64,000 nt of DNA from an uncultured Lachnospiraceae bacterium. Its GTDB lineage: Bacteria; Bacillota; Clostridia; Lachnospirales; Lachnospiraceae. The notes beneath the pieces were generated by a model. That model had not been told where the DNA came from, did no database searches, and saw only the letters and a program-made list of their open reading frames with translations. Positions 8,966-17,636 of this stretch are shown here, piece after piece. The translations under genes were made by a program, and so were the position numbers. The DNA lies in the NCBI GenBank assembly GCA_934408585.1, contig CAKRVA010000002.1, forward strand, positions 354,034 to 418,033, given 5' to 3'. Each line of letters opens with the position of its first letter. The first letter of the stretch is position 1.

Positions 8966-9834
8966 TATGCTGACACCTCCTTATCTCCGGTAATTTTAAC
9001 TTGAATTAGTGTAATCAATGCAATGATGACAAAGAATACAATTGCCTTTGCCTGTCCATATCCGAAATGGCTTTTGGTAAATATCTCATTAAAAATGTTC
9101 ATAGATACCATTTCTGTTGAGTTGTTTGGTCCGCCACCTGTTAGTGAAACGTTTACATCATAAATTTTAAAGCAGTTGGATAATGTTAAGAACAGACATA
9201 TTGTTACTGATGACATAATCAAGGGAAGTTTAATGTTGATTAAGGTCTTCCATAAACCGGCACCATCTACTTGTGCAGCTTCGATTATATCATCGGAAAT
9301 TGATTCTAATCCTGCGATATATACAATCATCATATATCCGGCCATTTGCCATGTAGCTACTACAATCATAGCGCAGAAAGCCATTTTCTTATTTACAAGC
9401 CAATTAAAAAATATGTTTGTTAATTTAGTCATATCTCCGATGGTGCTCATGGCATCTCCCAAAACATATTGCCAGATATAACCTAAAATTAATCCACCAA
9501 TCAAGTATGGTAAAAATAACATGGTTCTTGCCACATTGCGCACCTTTAGTTTAGTTGTTACCAATACTGCAAATGCCAGTGCCAGTATATTGACAATTAT
9601 TACGGTAATCAATGTAAACGCTGTTGTTCTTACTAATGATGCTAGAAATTGTTTATCCGTAAAAATTTTTGCATAATTGGATAACCCCACAAACACCTTT
9701 TCACTTTTTGCTAGTCCATTCCAAGATACAAGGGAATAACCCATTCCCGTGAAAAACGGAATGATTACTATAATGCAAAACATAATCATCAATGGAGCGG
9801 TAAATAATGCATACCAACCTTTTTTAATCTTCAT
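8965..9834 (-). CDS. Carbohydrate ABC transporter permease (MalF type)
   Basis: A 289-residue permease of the CUT1 family with about six membrane helices. The EAA-loop reads EAAQVDGAGLWKTLINIKLPLI. A typical signature for these proteins, LTGGGPNNSTEM, precedes the last helices. It pairs with the MalG-type permease translated from the overlapping next gene, and both would receive substrate from the lipoprotein encoded 65 bases upstream. The start has a GAGGGA ribosome site. Confidence 0.93.
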   Translation of the reverse strand: MKIKKGWYALFTAPLMIMFCIIVIIPFFTGMGYSLVSWNGLAKSEKVFVGLSNYAKIFTDKQFLASLVRTTAFTLITVIIVNILALAFAVLVTTKLKVRNVARTMLFLPYLIGGLILGYIWQYVLGDAMSTIGDMTKLTNIFFNWLVNKKMAFCAMIVVATWQMAGYMMIVYIAGLESISDDIIEAAQVDGAGLWKTLINIKLPLIMSSVTICLFLTLSNCFKIYDVNVSLTGGGPNNSTEMVSMNIFNEIFTKSHFGYGQAKAIVFFVIIALITLIQVKITGDKEVSA

Positions 9835-9899
9835 TTTTATCCCTCGTTTCTTGTTTAAAGTAAACAGGTGCTACCAAAGGCAGCACCTGCAATTAACGG

Positions 9900-11210
9900 T
9901 TATTCATTTGCTGCTGTTACGAATGAATCATTTAATGCTCTTAAAAATTCATCGACGGTCATATCCGAAGAGAAGTATTCCTCTGCATTCTGTACCAGGT
10001 AAGTGGTAATGATACCTGCTGGCCACTCTTCATTGAAAGTCCAAGGAATGATATTACCTTCTGCGACTGCATCAGACACTGCTTGTGATAAGGGGTCTAA
10101 ATTATCAGCTTCCATACCGTCTACTACTGGAATAAATCCAAATTTATTGGTAAGATAATCGGCTCCTGTTTCACTTGCATATAACCAATTTAAGAAATCT
10201 TTTGCTAACTGTTTGTCGCTGTCGCTTGCATCCGTATTTACACACCATACAGAAGGAACACCTACTGCAATGGATTTATTGCCAGAAATTGGTAATGGAG
10301 CAATTCCCATGTCAAAGTCTATATCATAGGATGAGAATAAGGAGTAGCACCAATTACCCTGATGAATCATTTCAGTTTTACCAGTTGCAAAGTCACCACA
10401 GTTATCATCATAGGAAACTTCCAAAGGGTTCTTCTGGTTCTCTTTGATTGCTTCAAAAATCTTTCCAAGTTCCTGGAACTCTTTTACATCTGCAATGTTT
10501 ACTTTTTCATCGTATACATCTTGGCAGAATTGTACCGGATCATCCTGTAATGCAAATGGAGTATTTAAAATCTGTCCGATTAAAAAGTAGGCTTCCTGTG
10601 AAAGACCAACTCCAGTCTGACCATTTGCTGCAGCATTTTTGATAACTTCAATCAATGCATCGGTTGAATTAATCTGGTCTTCGCTAACTAAATTCTTGTT
10701 GTAAACTAGTCCAAAGCCTTCTGCTGTCATGGGAACACCAACTGTCTTGCCATCACTCTTTGCAATAAGGTCATCATTAATTTTGTCTAAGAAACTTAAA
10801 TCACTTAAGTCTTCAAGATAAGCTGACATTTCAGCAATTTCTGTACTGGATGAAAGAGAAAATACGGTAGGACCGGACTCACTTGACATGTAAGTTTTTA
10901 AATTCTGATAATAATCATCTCCGGAAATCTGCCATACTTCAACTTCAACGCCAGTCTCTTCTTCATAGGCTGCAGCCATTTCTTTTAATTGATCATAAAT
11001 TTCAGTTTTTTGCTGGAAGAGTGTAATTTTTCCTTTGCTTTTTTCGCTAGTGTCACTTGTATCGCTAGTGTTACTTGTGTCACTTGTACTTGTTGTGTCT
11101 GCTGTATTATTAGATGCATCGGAGTTTCCTGCAGAACCGCATCCTCCTAATACCATAGAAGCACCTAATACAGTTGCTAATAACAATGATACGATTTTAC
11201 TCTTTTTCAT
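9900..11210 (-). CDS. Extracellular sugar-binding lipoprotein of the ABC importer
   Basis: A 436-residue solute-binding protein (family 1, CUT1). The N-terminus is a lipoprotein signal ending LGGCGS, so the mature protein is lipid-anchored outside the membrane. A long serine/threonine/aspartate-rich linker (repeats of TSDTS, about residues 38-58) precedes the binding domain, which includes KITLFQQK, GVPMTAEGFGLVYNK and HQGNWCYS. It is the first gene after LacI and the most upstream of the importer-phosphorylase operon. The ligand is probably the disaccharide used by the GH65 enzyme. Confidence 0.93.
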   Translation of the reverse strand: MKKSKIVSLLLATVLGASMVLGGCGSAGNSDASNNTADTTSTSDTSNTSDTSDTSEKSKGKITLFQQKTEIYDQLKEMAAAYEEETGVEVEVWQISGDDYYQNLKTYMSSESGPTVFSLSSSTEIAEMSAYLEDLSDLSFLDKINDDLIAKSDGKTVGVPMTAEGFGLVYNKNLVSEDQINSTDALIEVIKNAAANGQTGVGLSQEAYFLIGQILNTPFALQDDPVQFCQDVYDEKVNIADVKEFQELGKIFEAIKENQKNPLEVSYDDNCGDFATGKTEMIHQGNWCYSLFSSYDIDFDMGIAPLPISGNKSIAVGVPSVWCVNTDASDSDKQLAKDFLNWLYASETGADYLTNKFGFIPVVDGMEADNLDPLSQAVSDAVAEGNIIPWTFNEEWPAGIITTYLVQNAEEYFSSDMTVDEFLRALNDSFVTAANE

Positions 11211-11570
11211 ATTGTACCCTCCTTGTTACTTGTTATTTGATAACAATACTTTATATAAAATTTACTAATTCGTCAACTATGTTTGTTATATTTCTACTAT
11301 TTATACTGATTTTACATAATAATATTGTATAAATCGACTATAACATACATAATTTTTAGTAAATTTAGTAAATATTTACATTATGTTTAGTGAATCTGGT
11401 AATGTTATTATAGTAAATTTAAAGTGAAGATGAAAAAGGACAAAATAAAAACCCTCTGGGCCAAATGTACATTCCCGGATATCTGACACTCTGGGAACAT
11501 CTTTGGTTCAAAGGGTTCATGTATTTCATTTTATTTTTATATTTTATTTTTGCTGCCATGCATTCAGACT
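11211..11570 (-). promoter_or_regulatory. Promoter/operator region of the disaccharide operon
   Basis: The 360 bases between lacI and the binding-protein gene are very A/T-rich. A possible minus-strand promoter has -35 TTGACG (plus-strand 11271-11276) and -10 TATAAA (11250-11255), although the spacing of 15 is short. Four copies of TAGTAAATWT occur: three on the plus strand at 11357, 11366 and 11411, and one on the minus strand at 11258-11267 next to the -35. A 12-base palindrome GTAAATATTTAC lies at 11368-11379 and TGTTATTTGATAACA at 11231-11245. These are candidate operators for the neighbouring LacI protein. Confidence 0.5.
11447..11520 (-). terminator. Hairpin after lacI
   Basis: A long imperfect inverted repeat (left arm from 11451 ACCCTCTGGGCCAAA, right arm to 11517 TTTGGTTCAAAGGGT) ends in A/T-rich flanks. 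It would fold on the minus strand just downstream of the lacI stop and separate lacI from the importer operon. Confidence 0.6.
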
Positions 11571-12527
11571 CTAGCGGGTGGTCTTTCTCCAATGTACCTT
11601 AGCTGCAATCTTAAAGGTATCAAAGCTACAACTTCCTGCAATATTCTGAAGCAGAAACTGGGCAGCAAGATAACCTCTTTCATAATCAGGAATATCCACG
11701 GTTGTAAGTCCCATTAATTCTGACATTTCAGTTCCGTCAAATCCGGTTACTGCAATATCATCCGGAATTTTAAGACCTTCCTGTCGCAATGCCTTCATGG
11801 CGCCGATTGCCATATTGTCATTGGCACAGACTAATACTTCCGGAATATTATCCGATAAAAGCATCAATCTTGCGGATTGATATCCACTCTTCTCATAATA
11901 GTCACCCAAAAAATAATTTTCCCGGTTGAATGTAATTCCATTTTTCTGTAACACATCTTTTAATGCCTGATAACGTTCCTGATTATCCAGGGTATCTATT
12001 CCAGCAATATATCCAAAGCGACGATAGCCTTTATCCACCAGTCCTTGTACCAGCTCTGCCATTGGTGCATAGTTGTTGACTACTACACTCTTAATATTTG
12101 GTACATCCATAATTCGGTCCAGCGCAACAATTGGATAACCCTCATTTGCTCTTTGGATTAAAGTGGAATTCTTACATTTCATGTCCAACATAATAGTTCC
12201 GCAAGTCAATGATGGGTCCATGAATTTTTCACAGGATTTGTTGGTACATATTATTAAATCATATCCTCTGGAATATACATAATCACTGATTCCATGAATG
12301 ATTTTCAGATAAAAATTACGCTCATAATCGCTGAAATTAAAAAGAATGGTGTTTGTATCTTCTGCTACCTTCTTATGTTTTCCTTTATTAATATCATAGC
12401 CGTTTTCCTTGCAAATTTCTAAAATTCGTTGTCTTGTCTCTTCTCCCACATTATTTCGATGATTTAATACATTTGAAACGGTTGCCGGTGATACATTCGC
12501 TAGTTTTGCAATCTCTTTTACGGTCAT
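11571..12527 (-). CDS. LacI-family transcriptional regulator
   Basis: A 318-residue LacI/GalR repressor. The helix-turn-helix is at the N-terminus (TVKEIAKLANVSPATVSNVL) followed by the hinge, then a periplasmic-binding-protein-like sensor domain (VTGFDGTEM, CANDNMAIGAMKAL). ATG 12527 is chosen because GAGGA lies 7 bases upstream and the usual LacI start is MTVKEIA; an in-frame GTG at 12539 overlaps that site. It is upstream of, and on the same strand as, the importer-GH65-pgmB operon, so it most likely controls that operon in response to its sugar. Confidence 0.9.
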   Translation of the reverse strand: MTVKEIAKLANVSPATVSNVLNHRNNVGEETRQRILEICKENGYDINKGKHKKVAEDTNTILFNFSDYERNFYLKIIHGISDYVYSRGYDLIICTNKSCEKFMDPSLTCGTIMLDMKCKNSTLIQRANEGYPIVALDRIMDVPNIKSVVVNNYAPMAELVQGLVDKGYRRFGYIAGIDTLDNQERYQALKDVLQKNGITFNRENYFLGDYYEKSGYQSARLMLLSDNIPEVLVCANDNMAIGAMKALRQEGLKIPDDIAVTGFDGTEMSELMGLTTVDIPDYERGYLAAQFLLQNIAGSCSFDTFKIAAKVHWRKTTR

Positions 12528-12727
12528 ACGCGTCCTCACTTTATTTTTTATTTTATAAATAAATAATTGCTCTTGTTTATTTATGTTTTATGTAAAACGT
12601 ATCATAGATTTTATATAAATTCAATAAAATATTAGCTTTTTGCAATAATTGAACAATGAGACATTACTTGCAGCGCGGGTATGTTTATGATAGGATTTAC
12701 ATGGAATAAAAGGAATGGAGGAATACA

Positions 12728-13744
12728 ATGTCAATAAAATGTCCGAACTGTAATCATGATATATTTGATGATTATAAATGCCCCTATTGTCAATACGTTA
12801 TCAATCCCAAACCTAACAATTTTGAGAAAGAAATTTATGAATATTTAAAAGCAGATTATGTTAATACCAGAAATAAGGCAATTACGATAAAAAATGGTAT
12901 GAGCAAATATAATAAAACAATGAAGGAAATAAAAGAAATTGTTGATTATATTGCAGATGAAATTTATGATTTAGAAAATTATAAGTCAAAAGAAGAAGTA
13001 AATGCGGAAAGTATTGTTGTAGCAAAATACAACAATAATAAAGTATCCACAAAAACCAAATTACTATTTGTGATATTAACATTGCTAAGTACAATCGGTT
13101 TAATTATATCTGCGACCAAATATAGCAATAAAACAATTACGGTAATTTTGGCAGTTGCGTTTGTTGCTTCACTTTCAATGCTTCTTTATAGCTTCAGACA
13201 GAAAGTGGTTAAAGCTGAAAATGCGTTTTATTATTCTTTTATACAATATTTTATTCATGATTTGATTTACAAAATTTTGTTATTGGGGATTTTAGGTTAT
13301 CTGCCTGTTTATTTTGAAGAAACAGTTTTTCAAGAAAGCAATATTTTATTAATAGTGGCATGGTATTTGGCTGTTTTCTTGGTTTTGGTATATTTTTTAT
13401 TTAAATGGGAGGAAACCATTTATTCATCTATTGCAATAAATTATGATAAAATAACGTTTAGCTTTCAAAAAAGAAATCCTTATTTGAGCGGAACAGCGAG
13501 AAAACGTTCTGGCGGTCTTAATTGGGCAAATTATATTGATTATGATATATATAGTATAACTAATGTAGTAGAAACATTTAATTCATTTATAATATATGGA
13601 GACATAACAAAAAGACAATTTTGTATGACCACCGGCGGAATAGCCAAACATTTTCCTTCTAAAAAATATAAAAAAATTGTTATAAGAAAATGCTTTAACA
13701 ATAATAAGGAATTAATTAGGATTTTAAAAAATAAAATCAAATAA
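12728..13744 (+). CDS. Zinc-ribbon membrane protein, unknown function
   Basis: A 338-residue protein I do not recognise beyond its architecture. An N-terminal zinc ribbon (C5, C8, C18, C21) is followed by a charged helical region and four predicted membrane segments (about residues 113-131, 136-155, 183-200, 205-225). The C-terminal soluble domain (~110 residues) is rich in lysine and aromatic residues. Base composition is more A/T-rich than most neighbours, which may indicate transfer. A possible promoter is TTGCAG-17-TAGGAT at 12668-12696, and the ribosome site is GGAATGGAGG. It stands alone, closed by a terminator at 13791. Confidence 0.7.
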   Translation: MSIKCPNCNHDIFDDYKCPYCQYVINPKPNNFEKEIYEYLKADYVNTRNKAITIKNGMSKYNKTMKEIKEIVDYIADEIYDLENYKSKEEVNAESIVVAKYNNNKVSTKTKLLFVILTLLSTIGLIISATKYSNKTITVILAVAFVASLSMLLYSFRQKVVKAENAFYYSFIQYFIHDLIYKILLLGILGYLPVYFEETVFQESNILLIVAWYLAVFLVLVYFLFKWEETIYSSIAINYDKITFSFQKRNPYLSGTARKRSGGLNWANYIDYDIYSITNVVETFNSFIIYGDITKRQFCMTTGGIAKHFPSKKYKKIVIRKCFNNNKELIRILKNKIK

Positions 13745-13790
13745 TAATAAAGAAATAATATCAACATGACGATATATGTAAAGCAGGGAA

Positions 13791-13830
13791 GCACTGTATT
13801 TCAAAGGATTTGAGATACAGTGCATTTTTT
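13791..13830 (+). terminator. Intrinsic terminator
   Basis: Stem GCACTGTATTTC/GAGATACAGTGC (one G-T pair) with a short loop, followed by six T residues at 13825-13830, 46 bases after the zinc-ribbon gene. Confidence 0.85.
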
Positions 13831-13831
13831 A

Positions 13832-13958
13832 CTTTATAAGAAATTCCGCTGGAATTTCCTATAAAGCAAAAAGCTCCGCACGGATGCGCAGCTCGCGGAG
13901 AAGAAATTAGTTGCTTTGCAACACCGCTCGCGCGCGAAGAGTACGCAGGCGTACTCTT
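13832..13958. repeat. Block of five consecutive palindromes (possible interspersed repeat)
   Basis: Five inverted repeats stand in a row. Arms of 16 bases with one mismatch lie at 13832-13866. CTCCGC/GCGGAG is at 13874-13900, GTTGC/GCAAC at 13910-13922, a CGCG-rich stretch at 13926-13936, and perfect 10-base arms AAGAGTACGC/GCGTACTCTT at 13937-13958. The block is far more G/C-rich than its surroundings and contains no reading frame. It looks like a small non-coding interspersed element, but a second copy is not present in this window. Confidence 0.5.
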
Positions 13959-14000
13959 TATTTTGAGGGCAAAGGTACTGCAGAAAGGAGATAGCTAAGA

Positions 14001-14645
14001 ATGAATATCAGCGCAACGACATTTGGGGGTTATACTTATACCAACACAAAAACGAATTTATCAAAAAAGCAGAATGTTAATCAGGAAAATACTTTTGAGA
14101 AATTGACAAAGAAGGAGTATAAAAGTGCGATTAAGGAGTTTAAGCAAAGACATCCCGACGAAGCAGCTCATGTAGATAAACAAGTTCAGGCAGGGAAAAG
14201 GCATTTAAAAAATTGTGGTGCAGAAAATGTGTCCAGAAGTGATATGACCATGGATGAGTATAAAGCATTTTTTAAGAAATTGATGGATCGTGTTCCTTTT
14301 GACAGTTCCCAGATGAATAATACAGAAATTTGGTCAATAACAGAAGAAGGATGGGAACAGATGAAAAATGATCCTGACTATGAAGCATGGGTACTGGGCT
14401 ATACGGTTGAAAACCGTTCCGTACATTTCCCATTTCAGGCATCGAATCTGTGTATAGAAAAGTTTGGAGCATCGATAGACGAACATCTCGGACAAAGTAT
14501 TCCAAAAAATGCAGAAGGAACAAAAAAGACGGGAAAAGCAGAAGAATCATGGTGGTATAAACGCCATAAAAAGATACAGGAACTGCTCGAAGAGCAAGTA
14601 GTCGATGCACAGAAAAAAGCGATTGCAAAAAATATGTTTAGGTAA
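14001..14645 (+). CDS. Hypothetical protein, Lachnospiraceae type
   Basis: A 214-residue soluble, lysine-rich protein of unknown function, starting MNISATTFGGYTYTN after an AAAGGAGAT ribosome site. The middle is acidic and helical (DMTMDEYKAFFKKL), and the end is a charged helix. No signal peptide or known motif is present. Its last 8 bases overlap the end of the convergent histidine kinase gene. A degraded copy of its 3' third lies at 27966-28086, so the family was once present at least twice here. The N-terminal pattern resembles other small genes of this group that are spread through Lachnospiraceae genomes. Confidence 0.65.
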   Translation: MNISATTFGGYTYTNTKTNLSKKQNVNQENTFEKLTKKEYKSAIKEFKQRHPDEAAHVDKQVQAGKRHLKNCGAENVSRSDMTMDEYKAFFKKLMDRVPFDSSQMNNTEIWSITEEGWEQMKNDPDYEAWVLGYTVENRSVHFPFQASNLCIEKFGASIDEHLGQSIPKNAEGTKKTGKAEESWWYKRHKKIQELLEEQVVDAQKKAIAKNMFR

Positions 14646-15885
14646 TAAAAGTAGTTGTTACAATAAAAACCTCAAACCACCCGGAGTTAGTAGATATTTC
14701 TATGCTTCCGTGGTGGCGTGCAACAACTTCTTTGATGGATTTCATACCAAAACCATGATTTTCTTTATCGCTTTTGGATGTTTGAAGTGAATTTGAAACT
14801 TCTTCCTGGCAGGTATTTTTTATTTTGATAATAAAAAGACCCTTGGAAGAAGTTATTTTTAACATGATTTTTCGGTTTTGGGAAATTTTCAGGCATCCTT
14901 CAATGGCATTATCAAGTAAATTGCCAAATAGAGCACATTTGTCGGTTGGTGAGAGAGGGATATCCTGTTCTAAGGAGATTTCATAATCAAAGTCAATCTG
15001 ATTCTGTTCCATAAAATCTGCTTTTGAAGATAAAACAGCATTTAAAACAGAATCTCTGGTGTAAACAATCGGATTCCGAATTGCTTTATCAACCAATAAT
15101 TGCTGCACATAATCTTTGACCTCTTCTTCCGGTAAATTGGAAAGTACCTGCAAGTGATTTGTCATGTCATGTCTTAATTTTCGGATTTGTTGAATTTGGG
15201 AGTCCAGATGCTTATAGTATTGGTCGTTTGCTTCTAAGAGAAGTTTATTTTCTTCTAATATGGACGCCTTATAAAGTGCATAAATTGCATATAAAATTCC
15301 AAGAATAGATAAAATAACAATGAACAGAATACAAATAATAGTTCTGGTCATGGATGGATAAATGTATTCTGAATCCTCCGGAAGTAGAACGATAGAAAAT
15401 AAAATCAATAATGGCGTACAGGCAATAAGAGATAATACATACCAGTATTTAACCGGCAAATCAAAAATGTTGGGAAATTTAAATCTTTTTACAACATACC
15501 AGAGCAAAAACCAAAATGCAATTTTTCCTATTTGATAAATAACACTTAAATGACCTAAATGGGGCATATCTAAAAAGGAATCTATTAGACAGTTTAAAGA
15601 AAAAGGGGCACTGGAAAAAGTAAGTGCAAGTGTGATTTTTTTCCATTTCGAACCTTCACAACACCAGAAAAGTGCTGCGATAAAGAGTAAAAAAGTAGGT
15701 GGCATGTTTGCCCAGTCTCCAATATAGATAATCATGCCATTTAACAAAAAGCAGGAAATGAAAAGAGCTGCCTTTTTGTATTTTGGCTGCCGGATTACCA
15801 AAAAGGAAGAAATAATCTGGTAAGTAAAAAAGGAGCAGATAAGCGGGGGCACATTAATAAAGATAATATTCATGAGAAGAACCAT
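14638..15885 (-). CDS. GHKL sensor histidine kinase (AgrC-like)
   Basis: A 415-residue membrane sensor kinase. Six or so membrane helices fill roughly residues 1-215, then the H-box is RKLRHDMTNHLQVL, the N-box LFGNLLDNAIEGC and the G-box HGFGMKSIKEV. This is the HPK10/GHKL arrangement of AgrC-type kinases that sense peptides or other extracellular signals. The start could be ATG 15885 or ATG 15873; neither has a well-spaced ribosome site. It follows the LytTR regulator gene by 40 bases and should phosphorylate it. Confidence 0.88.
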   Translation of the reverse strand: MVLLMNIIFINVPPLICSFFTYQIISSFLVIRQPKYKKAALFISCFLLNGMIIYIGDWANMPPTFLLFIAALFWCCEGSKWKKITLALTFSSAPFSLNCLIDSFLDMPHLGHLSVIYQIGKIAFWFLLWYVVKRFKFPNIFDLPVKYWYVLSLIACTPLLILFSIVLLPEDSEYIYPSMTRTIICILFIVILSILGILYAIYALYKASILEENKLLLEANDQYYKHLDSQIQQIRKLRHDMTNHLQVLSNLPEEEVKDYVQQLLVDKAIRNPIVYTRDSVLNAVLSSKADFMEQNQIDFDYEISLEQDIPLSPTDKCALFGNLLDNAIEGCLKISQNRKIMLKITSSKGLFIIKIKNTCQEEVSNSLQTSKSDKENHGFGMKSIKEVVARHHGSIEISTNSGWFEVFIVTTTFIT

Positions 15886-15925
15886 GCCTTTCTTGTAGGT
15901 TACAAATTTACGGCGGTAATAATCA

Positions 15926-16639
15926 TTATTTATTGACCATGTATCTTGCCAAGGTCTGAATTGCCCCTTTTTTATGAGAGCGGCTAAATGGTAAGGTCTG
16001 GTGATACAAAATCAGGTAATCGGAAGCGACCTGTTCTACATATCTGCTGTTAATCAGATAACGATTATGAATTCTGATAAAAGAATGGTCGGAAAGCGTT
16101 TTTTCTATGGTATCAAGTTTTCCGTAAATCACATAATCCTGAGTAGGGGTTTTAATATGAACCTGTCTTTTCTCACTTTCAAAATAGAGGATATTCTTTT
16201 TGGATAACCGATAGGTTCCTTCTGTGTTTTTGAAACAAAAAAAGTCATCCTGGTCTCTGTCATGTATTTTCTTTCGTGTACGTTCTATCAGTTTTTGCAG
16301 CTGCTGCAGGGAGATGGGCTTTAAAAAGTAGCCCATAGCTTCTACTTCATACCCCTCATATACATAATCGACATAGCCTGTTACAAAAGCAAAAGAAATA
16401 TTCTGGTCGTATTGGCGAATGCGTTTAGCGGTTTCCATGCCGTTTTGCTTTGGCATTTCGACGTCCAGAAAAAGCAAATCAATTTCGCCCGGGTGCTTTT
16501 GAATCCAATTCGAAGCTACCAGACCGTCGGAAAATTCATATACCACTTCTTCTGTTTTTGGGTCCAATATTTTTTCTAACTGAAATCGTAAAGAATCTCT
16601 TACATCACTTTCATCATCACAAATACCAATTCTCAGCAT
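15926..16639 (-). CDS. LytTR-family response regulator
   Basis: A 237-residue response regulator. The receiver domain has the acidic pocket DDE (residues 8-10), the phosphorylated aspartate in LLFLDVEMP (about residue 57) and the conserved lysine in YFLKPIS. The C-terminal LytTR DNA-binding domain contains FIRIHNRYLINSRYV. LytTR proteins bind direct repeats about one or two helical turns apart. It is divergent from the ABC transporter gene; three 22-base-phased repeats lie between the two and are the likely target. The ribosome site is GGGGA. Confidence 0.92.
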   Translation of the reverse strand: MLRIGICDDESDVRDSLRFQLEKILDPKTEEVVYEFSDGLVASNWIQKHPGEIDLLFLDVEMPKQNGMETAKRIRQYDQNISFAFVTGYVDYVYEGYEVEAMGYFLKPISLQQLQKLIERTRKKIHDRDQDDFFCFKNTEGTYRLSKKNILYFESEKRQVHIKTPTQDYVIYGKLDTIEKTLSDHSFIRIHNRYLINSRYVEQVASDYLILYHQTLPFSRSHKKGAIQTLARYMVNK

Positions 16640-16702
16640 ACATTTCCCCGTTATCTGTTTTTGATTATCGTTTTGTTTTCCTACACTTATTTTACAGGAA
16701 GA

Positions 16703-16768
16703 CCATACAAAAGAAAAGGAGACGCATTACCAAAAGTAACGGTAAACCATACCAAAAATGACAAGGTG
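16703..16768 (+). promoter_or_regulatory. Three direct repeats with 22-base phase, probable LytTR operator
   Basis: TACAAAAGA at 16706, TACCAAAAGTAAC at 16728 and TACCAAAAATGAC at 16750 are spaced exactly 22 bases apart, all in the same direction, in the divergent intergenic region between the LytTR regulator and the ABC transporter. LytTR regulators characteristically bind such direct repeats. The site begins 89 bases before the transporter start. Confidence 0.6.
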
Positions 16769-16856
16769 GATTTTGTGGATAAAAAACTATGTTATGGTGG
16801 ACTTCAAGGAGAGAAATTTTCCAAGAAAAAGCAAATTACAGAAACGAGGATTAGCA

Positions 16857-17597
16857 ATGTTAAAAGTAGAAAATTTAAAGAAAAGTTATGAAGTAGGAAA
16901 AGAAAAATATGAGGTACTAAAGGATATTTCCTTTGAAGTAAACAAGGGAGAGTTCGTATCAGTGATGGGGCCTTCCGGTTCGGGAAAGAGTACCTTACTA
17001 AATTGCATTTCCTGTTATATTAGTTATGATGCAGGCAAAATCACCTTGGAAAATCAACAAATTAGTGACAGGAATGAAATGGAATTATCAAAAGTAAGAA
17101 ATCGTGAAATGGGTTTTGTTTTTCAGGATTTTATGCTACTGGATGGTCTTTGCGTAGAGGACAATATCATTCTGCCCAGAGTCATTAGTGAAGATAGGGA
17201 GTTCATTAAGACTGCAAGGAAAAAAGCTTCGTCTTTATGTGATTCCTTTGGTATTTCTCATATAAAAGCAAAATATCCGGCGGAAATATCCGGTGGCGAA
17301 AGGCAGCGTGTCGCAATCGCGAGGGCTTTGATAAATGATCCGCTTATTCTGTTGGCAGATGAACCAACCGGAAATCTTGATTCAAAGTCCGGAAGAGATG
17401 TAATTGATACATTTATTATGGCAAAAGAAACACTTTATACGACGATTTTTATGGTAACACATGACAGCTTTGCGGCGTCTTTCAGTGACAGGGTGATTTT
17501 GCTAAAGGATGGGTATATTTTTCAGGAAATCAAAAACCCCGGTAATCGTCAGAAATTTCAGGAGATGTTGTTAGAAGGGATTCGAGCTATGCAGTAG
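16857..17597 (+). CDS. ABC transporter ATP-binding protein (BceA/MacB type)
   Basis: A 246-residue ATPase. Walker A is GPSGSGKST, the signature motif SGGERQRVAIARAL and Walker B LLADEPTGNLDS, with the H-loop in VTHDSF. The sequence is closest in kind to the antimicrobial-peptide exporter/detoxification ATPases (BceA, LolD, MacB). ATG 16857 is chosen because ACGAGGA ends 6 bases upstream; longer in-frame starts lack a ribosome site and cross the operator repeats. It is followed by its permease after 39 bases. Confidence 0.92.
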   Translation: MLKVENLKKSYEVGKEKYEVLKDISFEVNKGEFVSVMGPSGSGKSTLLNCISCYISYDAGKITLENQQISDRNEMELSKVRNREMGFVFQDFMLLDGLCVEDNIILPRVISEDREFIKTARKKASSLCDSFGISHIKAKYPAEISGGERQRVAIARALINDPLILLADEPTGNLDSKSGRDVIDTFIMAKETLYTTIFMVTHDSFAASFSDRVILLKDGYIFQEIKNPGNRQKFQEMLLEGIRAMQ

Positions 17598-17636
17598 CAA
17601 GGAGAGAAGAAGTAAGTAAAAGAAAAGAGGATGGAT

